The notes beneath the pieces are model-generated. The model was not told the DNA's origin, searched no databases, and saw only the letters and a program-made list of their open reading frames with translations. The translations under genes and the position numbers were made by a program. From the NCBI GenBank assembly GCA_964424355.1, contig CAYRIO010000004.1, forward strand, positions 62,001-126,000: a stretch of DNA of 64,000 nt. The letters are read 5' to 3'. Shown here one piece after another: positions 26,972-35,444 of the stretch; position 1 is the first letter of the stretch; the number at the start of each line of letters is the position of its first letter. This DNA comes from CAZEHS01 sp964424355. GTDB taxonomy: Bacteria; Bacillota; Clostridia; Peptostreptococcales; Acidaminobacteraceae.

Positions 26972-26996
26972 GATGGTTCTGGGTTATTTGATGATG

Positions 26997-27917
26997 CTAC
27001 TGCAGAAAATTTCGAAAGGCACTTTGATTCTGTGCCGCGGTGGCGGGAGTAAGCGCTTCAAGAATATCACTTGCCTGACTGGACGTGATGACATCATCAT
27101 CAACCAGATCATCCAACACTTCACTGATCCCCTCACCGGAGGCAATCCCCTCCACAACCGCTTCTTCCACGTCACTGGCCTCTGCCGTTGACAGGGTGTC
27201 CGAGGATACCAGCGCTTCAAGAATGCTTGAAATCGACTTGATTTCCTGCGTCAGCGCCAACTTGATTGTACGGGCTTCCGTGGTGCTGATCGTATCATCA
27301 TCTACCAAGTCCGCCAGGATTGTGCTGAGGGAATCCCCTGAATCGACACCCTCCTGCAAGGCTTCCTGAATGGCGTCCAATTGATCATCTGTCAAAGTCC
27401 CGGCTGTGACAAGGGCTTCCAGGGGATCTTCAAATTCCGTGCTGGTACTCACAACAGCTGTGGAGGGGGTCAGGGCTGTTTCGATAGCTGCGGCCTCTTC
27501 ACTGGTCAAGGTATCCTCACTGACCAATTCATCCAGAATGTCACTGATGGTGGTCTGATCTGCCATCCCTTCCTTAAGAGCCGTTTGAACGGCTGTCAGT
27601 TGATCAGATGTGATCGTGCCCGCAGTCACCAGTGCACTCAAGGGGTCCTGCTGCATCATATTCCCTTGCTGCATCATGGTTCCCTGCTGCATCGTGGTTC
27701 CCTGTTGCATCATGTTCCCCTGCTGCATCATATTGCCCTGCTGTATCACGTTCCCCTGTTGCATCATACTCCCCCGCTGCATCATGTTGCCTGGCTGCAT
27801 CATGCTCCCCTGCTGCATCATATTGCCGGCTGCAAATGCAGGTGTGACGCATAGTGTGGCTAAGGTTCCGATCAGGGCTACTCCGGTGAAAATCTTTTTC
27901 ATTTGTATCCGTTTCAT
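26997..27917 (-). CDS. Secreted protein with Met-rich hexapeptide repeats and helical repeats
   Basis: A 306-residue exported protein that I cannot name. A signal peptide (1-29, KKIFTGVALIGTLA, cleavage near PAFAA) is followed by ten six-residue units of the form GNMMQQ (31-90). Then come three long acidic repeats, each of two helix-turn-helix half-units such as DPLSALVTAGTITSDQL, to the C-terminus. The half-units recall DUF2680/SHOCT-like helical hairpins. No cell-wall anchor is visible. The start follows AGGAGGGTCGCT. Methionine pairs could bind Cu(I); this is inference. Confidence 0.8.
   Translation of the reverse strand: MKRIQMKKIFTGVALIGTLATLCVTPAFAAGNMMQQGSMMQPGNMMQRGSMMQQGNVIQQGNMMQQGNMMQQGTTMQQGTMMQQGNMMQQDPLSALVTAGTITSDQLTAVQTALKEGMADQTTISDILDELVSEDTLTSEEAAAIETALTPSTAVVSTSTEFEDPLEALVTAGTLTDDQLDAIQEALQEGVDSGDSLSTILADLVDDDTISTTEARTIKLALTQEIKSISSILEALVSSDTLSTAEASDVEEAVVEGIASGEGISEVLDDLVDDDVITSSQASDILEALTPATAAQNQSAFRNFLQ
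27648..27827. repeat. Ten 18-bp tandem repeats coding for Met-rich hexapeptides
   Basis: On the minus strand, ten consecutive 18-base units of the type GGTAACATGATGCAGCAG code for GNMMQQ and variants (GSMMQP, GNMMQR, GNVIQQ, GTTMQQ). Units differ at single bases. Such arrays can change length by slippage. Confidence 0.93.
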
Positions 27918-27975
27918 AGCGACCCTCCTGTGAGTTGTTTTATTGGGACTGATAAAAGCATACCGCTTCAATGCC

Positions 27976-28038
27976 TTAAAAACCCCGCATTTCTGCGGCA
28001 GTTCCGTGGCAGATTCACCACCGTCCCTACCCATGGCA
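27976..28038 (-). promoter_or_regulatory. Structured leader of the repeat-protein gene, possible attenuator
   Basis: Ahead of the repeat-protein gene on the minus strand, CCGCA-GAAA-TGCGG is followed by GGTTTTT, a terminator-like hairpin 60 bases before the start codon. It is preceded by a GGTGG/CCACGG hairpin. This could be an attenuator or small cis-regulatory RNA. I could not fit it to a known riboswitch class. Confidence 0.35.
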
Positions 28039-28046
28039 AAAATCAA

Positions 28047-28072
28047 AAAACACCTGGGGTATCAGGTGTTTT
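28047..28072 (-). terminator. Terminator after the DUF2500-like gene
   Basis: AAAACACCT / AGGTGTTTT stem with an 8-base loop, followed by TTTTTTG on the minus strand. Confidence 0.85.
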
Positions 28073-28164
28073 CCGTTTCAGGATTTCAGGGCGCTCTCCC
28101 ATTTCGAAGGCTTTGCGGCAGTCTTCAGGAAATACCTCTGCCCGCCGCTGGGCTTTGGCTTTTG

Positions 28165-28509
28165 TTAGATTTTTTCAAAGCTGACGAACAGCTGTCCCTG
28201 GAAGCTCAATGTTCCCTGATCCCCTTCAACCATGTAGCCGATGTGGTGATCCGGCACGGTCAATTCCATCCGCTCCCCGTTATCAAGCTCAAAGGTTGCA
28301 TAGTAGGTCGTATGAGAGTGATCTCCCCAGACATCTGTCCGTTTCGCCACAATCTTTGCCCGTACCGGAATGACGGGTTTCTGTTTGTCCTGCGCGTAAT
28401 TTACCCCTTGCTTGATGAATGAGCCAATGACAAATATGAATCCCAGTGCAACCAGAATCGGTACAATCATGAACATCGCGTCAAACCCGAATGTGCCATC
28501 ATAAACCAT
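28165..28509 (-). CDS. DUF2500-like membrane protein
   Basis: A 114-residue protein with one N-terminal membrane helix (about 12-33, MFMIVPILVALGFIFVIGSF). A soluble beta-rich domain follows, beginning PVIPVRAKIVAKRTDVWGD and ending with GTLSFQGQLFVSFEKI. This arrangement matches what I remember of the DUF2500 family. Function is unknown. The start ATG follows GAGGGGGATAATTATC. It is a single-gene unit. Confidence 0.8.
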   Translation of the reverse strand: MVYDGTFGFDAMFMIVPILVALGFIFVIGSFIKQGVNYAQDKQKPVIPVRAKIVAKRTDVWGDHSHTTYYATFELDNGERMELTVPDHHIGYMVEGDQGTLSFQGQLFVSFEKI

Positions 28510-28616
28510 GATAATTATCCCCCTCAGCCAGTTCGTCGTTCTCCTGATTTTACCATCAGGCGGTCAATCTGACCACGGGCCGTGGAAATAAGAAACATAA
28601 TTGACATAAAAGAGGT

Positions 28617-30947
28617 TTATCTTTTGTTTGACTCAACTGCCGTTAAAAAATCAGCGCTGATGTCTGCCAGCATGGGAATCCGTCCCGCCTGCTGGAAAAT
28701 GTAAAGCCGGTGCAGCGCCCGGGTCATGGCCACATACAGGAGCTTGATATCCAGTGGCTCTTCCCGGTAGGTCTCTTCGAAATTGACAATCAGAACCCCA
28801 TCGAACTCCAGCCCCTTCGCCAGATAGGAAGGAACGATCACGACACCTGCCCCATAATGGTCCTCCGCTTCGCTAAGGAGAACCGCTTCAACCCCATTTT
28901 CCCGCTCCAGATGCTTGTGGACCCGGGCGCACTCGTCCTTGGTTTTGCAGATGACGGCGATGGATTTGAAATCCTCTCCCTGGAGGTGCCGTATTTTCTC
29001 CGCCAGATCTCCCAGAAAGGGTTCTGCGCTCTGATAGGTCCGCAGCTCCGGTTTCTTGCCATGACGGATCACCGGGCTTGCCAGAACGATTTGAGGATCA
29101 TTGAGCTTGGCAATGATTTCATTGGCCAGATCCATGACCTCGATGGTGGTCCGGTAGCTTTGAACCAGGGTCATGTAGTTGCTGGGCTTGGTGCTGAAGA
29201 CATGGGCCTGCACATCCGCCCAGCTCTGGATGCCGCGGTATGAATGGATCCCCTGGGAGAGATCCCCCAGGAGGGTGAACATTTCAGTATTGAAGATGGC
29301 CTTCAGGACATACAGCTGAAAAATGCTGAAATCCTGGGCTTCATCAATGACAACGCTTCTGATGTCCAAGTCCCCGTCAAAGCCATAGAGTTTGTGCTTC
29401 AAATAGGCCAGGGGTGCATAGTCCTCCAGCTCCAGCCTCTTTTTATTCAGCAGTTCGACCGACAGCTGGCACAGATTGGTCACCTGGCCCCTTGGCAGGG
29501 GCTGCTTTGAATACTGATGGATTAGTGTCTCATTGGAAATCAGCCGCTGATAACAAGTGAAGATATCCAGCCGGGAGAACTTGGCCAGATACTTTCGCAC
29601 CAGGGTGCTGGCATCCTTCTTGATTTCCGCCAGCTTGAGATCCCGGGTATCAATCAGTTCAACGATTTCCAGCCGCCGTTCCTCTGAGGGCTCCACCGTG
29701 GTCCATAACCGTCGGATCTGCCGGTCGTATTTGATCTGCGTCTTTCGGGACAGCTCCGCCGTAAAGACCTTCAGCTGGTTCTTCAGGGTCTTCTTCACCT
29801 CGTTGACGGTCTTATACAGGGGCAAATAGCTGATGTTCTCGGCAACCATCTGCTCAATGCGCTCCCGGGTGATGATCACCTCCCCGTTCAGTGAGAAATC
29901 CTCCTGAGGGGTATAGCCCCTGACAATCTCGGCTACATAGGCATCCACAATTTCCTTGAAGTCGATGGAGCCCTTGAAGGCAGAGGCCCACTTCATGGCG
30001 GTCATGGCGTTTTGAGAATCCGCATCATCCCCGGCGTGGATCAGATCCGACAGTTTGCTGCTGGGATCCATCAGCTTGAATTTGGTTCCCACCAGATCCC
30101 CCATCAGGTCGATGAAGGTGGTCTGCACCACTCGCTCCACCCCCAGTTCCGGCAACACCTCGGAAATATAGTTGATGAAGAGCCGGTTGGGGGCGATGAT
30201 CATGAAGCTTTCGGGATCGAATAGCTTCTCGTAGGTATAGATGAAATAGGCGATCCGGTGAAGGGCGATGGTGGTCTTGCCGCTCCCCGCCGCCCCCTGG
30301 ACAATCAGGGGCTTTGCCATATCCGCCCGGATCACCCGGTTCTGCTCGGCCTGGATGGTGGAGGCGATATCCTTCAGCTTATCCTCTGCACTGGCCTCCA
30401 GGGCAGCCTGCAGAAATGCGTCGTTGGTGGTGATATCCACATCCAGGATTTCCATCAGTTCCCCAGCGACGATGGTATACTGACGCTTCAGCAGCAGCTC
30501 TCCCTGCTGGGTCACCCCTTCGGCTTCATAGCTGGTCGCCCCGATCCGGCCCTCGTAATAGACCGTGGCGATGGGGGCCCGCCAGTCCACAATCAGCGGA
30601 ATCTCATCCTCGGCCCGGTACAGGGAGGTCTTGCCGATATAGATCCTGTCAGCGGTGTCCTTCCCCGGCTCTTTGAAATCGATGCGGGAGAAGTAGGGCT
30701 TTTTCAGGGCTTTTGTCAGCCCGTCATAGTTCCGATCCGCCATCTCGATGAATTTTGTATTGATGAGGACATTGATGTAGTTCTGAGAGCTGTCCTGGTC
30801 GTCCATTTCACTCAAGGCTTCCTTGATGACCGCTTTGGAAGAATTCCGGTACGCTTCGGTGGCCTCCAGCGTTTTCTCGATATATTCCTTGGTATAGGCC
30901 AGTCGTTCCTGCTCCAGCCCGTATTCCGCATGTTTCTTCGCCTGCAT
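28617..30947 (-). CDS. helD: UvrD-family ATPase HelD (RNA polymerase recycling factor)
   Basis: A 776-residue protein. It has an N-terminal coiled-coil arm (about 1-60, QERLAYTKEYIEKTLEATEAYR), IPLIVDWRAPIATVYYEG before the ATPase (typical of HelD), Walker A GAAGSGKTT (218-226), VVIDEAQDFS (motif II), and a C-terminal VAMTRALHRLYI. HelD pulls stalled RNA polymerase off DNA. The long N-terminal arm and length separate it from UvrD, PcrA and Rep. It follows an orphan histidine kinase gene with a 31-base gap. Confidence 0.92.
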   Translation of the reverse strand: MQAKKHAEYGLEQERLAYTKEYIEKTLEATEAYRNSSKAVIKEALSEMDDQDSSQNYINVLINTKFIEMADRNYDGLTKALKKPYFSRIDFKEPGKDTADRIYIGKTSLYRAEDEIPLIVDWRAPIATVYYEGRIGATSYEAEGVTQQGELLLKRQYTIVAGELMEILDVDITTNDAFLQAALEASAEDKLKDIASTIQAEQNRVIRADMAKPLIVQGAAGSGKTTIALHRIAYFIYTYEKLFDPESFMIIAPNRLFINYISEVLPELGVERVVQTTFIDLMGDLVGTKFKLMDPSSKLSDLIHAGDDADSQNAMTAMKWASAFKGSIDFKEIVDAYVAEIVRGYTPQEDFSLNGEVIITRERIEQMVAENISYLPLYKTVNEVKKTLKNQLKVFTAELSRKTQIKYDRQIRRLWTTVEPSEERRLEIVELIDTRDLKLAEIKKDASTLVRKYLAKFSRLDIFTCYQRLISNETLIHQYSKQPLPRGQVTNLCQLSVELLNKKRLELEDYAPLAYLKHKLYGFDGDLDIRSVVIDEAQDFSIFQLYVLKAIFNTEMFTLLGDLSQGIHSYRGIQSWADVQAHVFSTKPSNYMTLVQSYRTTIEVMDLANEIIAKLNDPQIVLASPVIRHGKKPELRTYQSAEPFLGDLAEKIRHLQGEDFKSIAVICKTKDECARVHKHLERENGVEAVLLSEAEDHYGAGVVIVPSYLAKGLEFDGVLIVNFEETYREEPLDIKLLYVAMTRALHRLYIFQQAGRIPMLADISADFLTAVESNKR

Positions 30948-30978
30948 GGACTCTCCTTAAAATAGATTCAAAAATGAA

Positions 30979-32367
30979 TCAGTTCATATCCGTCCGGCTC
31001 GCCAGTAGTGGCAGCAGGATTTCAAAGCATACCCCGGGTGATGCCAGTTCCCGGATGGCGATGGTTCCCAGGTGTTTTTCAAAAATGGCGCGGGTAATGG
31101 CTAGGCCCAGCCCTGTGCCATCCTGAGACCGGCTTCTGGATGCATCCGCCGTGATGAAGGGCTTGAAAACCTGTTCCCGAAGCTCTTCCGCTATGCCTGG
31201 CCCATTATCTGTCACCATCAGCGACACCCGTTGGTCCGGTTTTGGTGAAACGGTGATTTGAAGCAGGGGATCCGGTACGCCCGCAAGATAGCGGATGCTG
31301 TTATCCAGCAGATTGGACAGCGCTCTTCGGATCAGCGCCTCATCGATCTTCATACGCATGGGTTCTGAGGGAATCTCAAAATCATAGGCAATTCCAGCGG
31401 CTTCCAGCTCCGGCACGTAGGCGCTCAGGATCTGCCGAAGGGTCTCCCCAAAGTCGTGGGTCACCAGATCCGGCAGGAAACCGGCATTTTCAAGCCGGGA
31501 CAGTTCAAACAGGTTCCGCATCAGGGTGTCAGCCTTCAGGCTGTTATTCAGGATGATGGTCAGATAATTCTTCAAGGTTTCATCGGAATCCCCATATTTC
31601 GCCAGTGCCGTCTCTGAATACCCCCTGATATTGGTCAGCGGTGTTTTCAAATCATGGGAGATATTGAGCACCAGCCGTCTCCGATCCTCTTCACTGGCCG
31701 CCCGCAGCTGATTCTCCTCCTGGATTTTCAGGGACATGGACATCAGGGCATCCTTCAGATGACCCACTTCGTGCCGCGCCTCAAAATCCGCATGGATTTC
31801 GTACTGACCGTCCCCCGCCTTCCGAACCGCGTCCGTGAGGCTTTCAATGGGCCTTACAACACGTTTGGCCGTAATCCGGGTGAGGAGGAACAGCAGCAAA
31901 ACCACCCCAAAGGAATAGCCGCCCCAAGCCCGGATCATGATGCCATTGATCCGCGACTTCATCTGATTTCCCACGAGCTTTACAATCACAATTTCATCGG
32001 TTTCATTCGGATAGAACGCATACGTATCGGGATCGTTTATCAGTCGTTTGGCTTCCTTCTCCGGAAAATGGTAGCCTTTAGGATAGGCGGATCCGAAACC
32101 ATCCAGGACATTCCCCTCCGAACTCAGGATTACAAAATATTCCACCGAGAAATCCGAGCTTTTTCTGATGGCCTTCAGATAGGCTTCCGCCCCGCCCGAT
32201 TCATAGGTTGGATACGCATTCATGATGGTGTCGTCATCCACCCAGGAAAGCACCTGATCCACCTGCGTCGAAGAATAACTGTTGGCAAGCCACACGCCGG
32301 CCAATAGGAGCACCAGGAGGCAAAGATAGTTGAAAAAGAAAAAACGGGTCAGAGTGTGCTGCTTCAT
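30979..32367 (-). CDS. Sensor histidine kinase (orphan)
   Basis: A 462-residue kinase. It has TM1 (8-29), an extracellular sensor of about 110 residues, TM2 (about 147-166), a HAMP linker (166-220), a DHp domain with His238 in NISHDLKTPLTNIRGYSE, and an ATPase with the N box (NLLDNSIRYL), DNGPG and GTGLGLAI. No response regulator gene is adjacent: a terminator lies upstream and helD follows 31 bases downstream. It may pair with a regulator elsewhere. Confidence 0.93.
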   Translation of the reverse strand: MKQHTLTRFFFFNYLCLLVLLLAGVWLANSYSSTQVDQVLSWVDDDTIMNAYPTYESGGAEAYLKAIRKSSDFSVEYFVILSSEGNVLDGFGSAYPKGYHFPEKEAKRLINDPDTYAFYPNETDEIVIVKLVGNQMKSRINGIMIRAWGGYSFGVVLLLFLLTRITAKRVVRPIESLTDAVRKAGDGQYEIHADFEARHEVGHLKDALMSMSLKIQEENQLRAASEEDRRRLVLNISHDLKTPLTNIRGYSETALAKYGDSDETLKNYLTIILNNSLKADTLMRNLFELSRLENAGFLPDLVTHDFGETLRQILSAYVPELEAAGIAYDFEIPSEPMRMKIDEALIRRALSNLLDNSIRYLAGVPDPLLQITVSPKPDQRVSLMVTDNGPGIAEELREQVFKPFITADASRSRSQDGTGLGLAITRAIFEKHLGTIAIRELASPGVCFEILLPLLASRTDMN

Positions 32368-32475
32368 GTGCGTTTCTCCATTCTATAATCTATGCCATCA
32401 AGCACAGCAGGCGTGTTGGCTTTTCAGTCTTCCTCGATTCTACCATGCATCGCCACCGTATTCTTTTTTGTTTCA

Positions 32476-32513
32476 AAAAAAATGTTCGGACCCTCCAAAT
32501 GGAGGGTCCGAAC
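32476..32513 (-). terminator. Terminator after namA
   Basis: GTTCGGACCCTCC, 4-base loop, and its complement (32484-32513), followed by an eight-T run on the minus strand. Confidence 0.95.
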
Positions 32514-32516
32514 TGC

Positions 32517-33554
32517 TCAAAAACCGGTTCTCCGAACGTTCCGGCTTCGCTCATATGTCTTGGGCCACTGAATATCCAGCCCCAAAGATTTAGACGCCTG
32601 CAGGGCCCAATAGGGGTTCCTGAGCAGCTCTCTCCCTAGGAATACCAGGTCCCCGCGCTGGTTCCAGAGGATTTCCTCAGCCAGATTGGTTTCCGTGATC
32701 AAACCGCCGACAACGGTGGGCATAGCCGTCATCTCCTTGATTTTCTTTCCAATCTCCAGCTGGTAGCCGGGATAGGTGGTAATCATTTTGGGGACTACGC
32801 CCCCAGAGCTCACATGGGCAATATCCAGCCCGGCCCCCTTCACATGGTTGATGATTTGGGCAACGTCCTCGGCTCTGTTCCCTTCTGGATCGTACTCTTC
32901 TCCAGAGACCCGCAGCATAACGGGCTTGGACATGGGCCATTCCTGTCGTACCGACGCAATCACTTCCATCAGGAATCGGCTTCTGCCGGCGAGGGTGCCG
33001 CCATATTCATCGCTTCGCTTATTTGTCAGCGGTGATAAGAACTGATTGATCAGATAGCCGTGGGCCCCGTGGATCTCGATGATATCAAAGCCGATGGCAA
33101 GCGCTCTTTTGGCCGCTGCTCCGAAGGCATTGACAGCATGTACGATATCCGTCTTCTCCATCTGCGCCGGAATCTGGTAGTCCCCACTGAAGGCCAGAGC
33201 GCTGGGCGCCAGGATCCGCTCCCCGGGCAATGCGGCCTTGCGCCCAGCATGAGCCAACTGGATGCCGATTTTGCCGCCATACTCATGGACCTTCTCGACG
33301 ATCCTCTGAAGCCCGCTCATCTGATCATCGCTCCAGAGCCCCAGATCATCCGGACTGATACGCCCTTCAGGGACAACCGCAGTGGCCTCAACAATGATCA
33401 GCCCCACACCGCCCATCGCCCGAGTTGCGTAATGAATCATATGCCAGTCACTGGCGTAGCCATCTTTCGCCATATACATGCACATGGGAGCCATTACGAT
33501 CCGGTTCTTGATTTCTAAATCCTTAACTGAAAACGCACTGAACAGTTCCGCCAT
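32517..33554 (-). CDS. namA: NADPH dehydrogenase, old yellow enzyme YqjM type
   Basis: A 345-residue FMN enzyme of the YqjM/NamA class. It has FSAFSVKDLEIKNRIVMAPMCMY with the flavin-adjacent Cys, QLAHAGRKA, the substrate pair in IHGAHGYLINQFLSP, the RSDEYGG loop, and FLGRELLRNPYW near the end. It reduces activated C=C bonds of quinones, enones and nitro compounds. The start follows GAGAGGTGAAAA. Single gene with its own terminator. Confidence 0.94.
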   Translation of the reverse strand: MAELFSAFSVKDLEIKNRIVMAPMCMYMAKDGYASDWHMIHYATRAMGGVGLIIVEATAVVPEGRISPDDLGLWSDDQMSGLQRIVEKVHEYGGKIGIQLAHAGRKAALPGERILAPSALAFSGDYQIPAQMEKTDIVHAVNAFGAAAKRALAIGFDIIEIHGAHGYLINQFLSPLTNKRSDEYGGTLAGRSRFLMEVIASVRQEWPMSKPVMLRVSGEEYDPEGNRAEDVAQIINHVKGAGLDIAHVSSGGVVPKMITTYPGYQLEIGKKIKEMTAMPTVVGGLITETNLAEEILWNQRGDLVFLGRELLRNPYWALQASKSLGLDIQWPKTYERSRNVRRTGF

Positions 33555-33712
33555 TTTTCACCTCTCGATTGATTGTCGTATTCATGCTTACCCTCATACC
33601 ATACCACTTTTCAACCGCCGGGTGAAAGAAAACCATGGTATATATGATAAACTGAGCTGAGATGGAATTGTGAGCACATCATTCATGTCAAAACTAAAAT
33701 TCAGAGGATATC

Positions 33713-34603
33713 ATGGACCGTAAAAACTATCTGGAAGGCCTCGCCTATGGCTCTCTGGCCTATTTCTTATGGGGGCTTCTCCCTCTCTACTGGCGTCTGG
33801 TACATGCCCTCAGCGCCTATCAGCTCTTTGCGCAGCGGGTGATCTGGTCCTTCGTCTTTGTCCTGATCCTGCTCCGGATGAAGGGACAGCTCCGCGCCTT
33901 CTTTTCATTGCTGAATGACTTCAAGACCTTGAAAATGGGTCTGGCTTCCGCCCTTTTCATTTCAATCAACTGGCTCACCTATATCTGGGGGGTCAACAAC
34001 GGCTATGTGGTGGAGTCCAGCTTGGGCTATTACATCAACCCCCTTGTCCTGACCCTCTTTGGCCGGTTCTTATTCAAAGAGAAACTGACCCGGCTCCAGG
34101 CGACCGGCCTCTTCTTTGCCCTGATCGGGGTGTTGCTCAGCACGTGGTTTTATCACCGTGTGCCCGTGGTGGGGCTGACCCTCGCCATCAGCTTTGCGAT
34201 TTACGGGGTCCTGAAGAAAAAATCCGGCCTGGATTCACTGAACGGCCTCACACTGGAAACGTTGGTGGTCAGCGTCCCCTCCCTGATCTACGTGCTCTTT
34301 GCGGAGTCCTCCGGGCAGGGAATCACCGGCAACCTCCCGTATTGGTTCTGGGGACTGATCGCCTTATCCGGCATCGCCACCGCGGTTCCTCTGCTGTTTT
34401 ACGCGGAGGGTGCCAAGAAGCTGCCCCTCAATGTCCTGGGGTTCTTACAGTACATCTCTCCCACCATCAGCCTGGTCTTGGGAATCACCGTTTTCAAGGA
34501 AGCCTTTGACGGGCGCAGCCTGATGGCCTTCAGTTTCATCTGGTTCGGGTTGATTCTCTTCTCGTATTCCCAGTACCGGATGTTCTCGAAGAAATCCGCA
34601 TGA
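33713..34603 (+). CDS. rarD: RarD-type EamA transporter
   Basis: A 296-residue, ten-helix DMT-superfamily protein with LAYGSLAYFLWGLLPLYWR at the N-terminus and ISINWLTYIWGVNNGYVVESSLGYYINPL, both signatures of RarD. Genes of this type were linked to chloramphenicol sensitivity and amino acid export; the substrate is unproven. It is rightward, alone, and followed by a small DUF4405-like gene 85 bases on. Confidence 0.92.
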   Translation: MDRKNYLEGLAYGSLAYFLWGLLPLYWRLVHALSAYQLFAQRVIWSFVFVLILLRMKGQLRAFFSLLNDFKTLKMGLASALFISINWLTYIWGVNNGYVVESSLGYYINPLVLTLFGRFLFKEKLTRLQATGLFFALIGVLLSTWFYHRVPVVGLTLAISFAIYGVLKKKSGLDSLNGLTLETLVVSVPSLIYVLFAESSGQGITGNLPYWFWGLIALSGIATAVPLLFYAEGAKKLPLNVLGFLQYISPTISLVLGITVFKEAFDGRSLMAFSFIWFGLILFSYSQYRMFSKKSA

Positions 34604-34688
34604 ACCACGCTGCGTTGAAACCCTTTGGAATGGGTATCATCATACTGAGAAATCCACGAGCGGCTTTAAACACAAGAGGAGGAATCAT

Positions 34689-34913
34689 ATGGATAAACGA
34701 CGCCTATTGCCCATCGTGAACGCTTTACTGGCCCTTGCTTTTCTGATGACCGCCACCGGTGGGCTGATCCGTTATTTTGCTCCTGATGCGATTCCCTATG
34801 GGGTTTTCCGATTGATCCACCCGCTGTTCGGCATCACCCTGGTCCTATTGGTGGTGGTCCATATCGCGCTGAATGCCAACTGGATCAAAATGACCTACTT
34901 CAAAAAGAGGTGA
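34689..34913 (+). CDS. Small DUF4405-like membrane protein
   Basis: A 74-residue protein with two membrane helices (about 8-27 and 46-65). His residues in RLIHPLFG and VVVHIALN lie where DUF4405/cytochrome b-like proteins hold a heme. Two helices alone would need a partner or dimer to bind heme. The start follows AAGAGGAGGAATCAT. Confidence 0.78.
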   Translation: MDKRRLLPIVNALLALAFLMTATGGLIRYFAPDAIPYGVFRLIHPLFGITLVLLVVVHIALNANWIKMTYFKKR

Positions 34914-34976
34914 CCGCATGAAAAAAAATGCTTCTCTGGAGCAGGCAGGAATGATCTTGAACATCAGCCCTTCTAC

Positions 34977-35018
34977 AAAGACGACCGTACACATCACATG
35001 TACGGTCGTCTTTCTCTA
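34977..35018. terminator. Bidirectional terminator
   Basis: AAAGACGACCGTACA[C]AT / ATGTACGGTCGTCTTT stem (34977-34994 with 34998-35013) between the convergent DUF4405 and VOC genes, followed by a T-rich stretch. Confidence 0.9.
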
Positions 35019-35038
35019 TTGCAGGAAATTCACTCTCT

Positions 35039-35434
35039 TTAGCGGGCGTTGACATCCGGCTGATGGATGCCGAAGGTATTCCCCTCCGTATCGATAAAAT
35101 AGCCCTGCCAGGCCATACCGACAATCGGGAATTTCGGCATGGCTTCCTGCCCACCGGCTGCGATGATCTTCGCGGCGATTTCATCATAATCTTCTACCTG
35201 GACAGTGCATACAAAGGCGTTGGCACCACACATGGGGGCAATATCGACAGGTCTTTTGAACATGCCGCCGTTAATTCCGGGTTCAGTGGAATCCTGATCC
35301 CCTGTCATGATCAGGATGTACTCCATCCCTTCGCCTTCCCAATTATTGATTGTCCAGCCAAAGACCTCCCGATAAAATGCTGCTGCCCGTTTCAGATCAT
35401 CTGCCTGAATCTCGAAATGCACCACTCTGTTCAT
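35039..35434 (-). CDS. VOC/glyoxalase-superfamily protein
   Basis: A 131-residue vicinal-oxygen-chelate protein of the VOC group seen in glyoxalase-like and small dioxygenases. It has NRVVHFEIQADDLKRAAAFYREVFGW and IDTEGNTFGIHQ at the end, covering two beta-alpha-beta-beta-beta units. The substrate is unknown. The start follows AGGGAGGATCCT. It lies ten bases behind the candidate selenocysteine DsbA gene, so they are cotranscribed. Confidence 0.9.
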   Translation of the reverse strand: MNRVVHFEIQADDLKRAAAFYREVFGWTINNWEGEGMEYILIMTGDQDSTEPGINGGMFKRPVDIAPMCGANAFVCTVQVEDYDEIAAKIIAAGGQEAMPKFPIVGMAWQGYFIDTEGNTFGIHQPDVNAR

Positions 35435-35444
35435 AGGATCCTCC

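Noticed and set aside
27918..28165. Cobalamin or cyclic-di-GMP riboswitch in the repeat-protein leader
   Set aside because: Some fragments look similar (GCCACGG, GCCGCAAAGCC) but core spacing and partner helices are missing; kept only as a generic structured leader.
34918..35052. Short open frame just after the DUF4405-like gene, behind AGAGGTGACCGC
   Set aside because: It runs straight through the strong terminator hairpin at 34977-35013 and codes for low-complexity residues; probably not translated.
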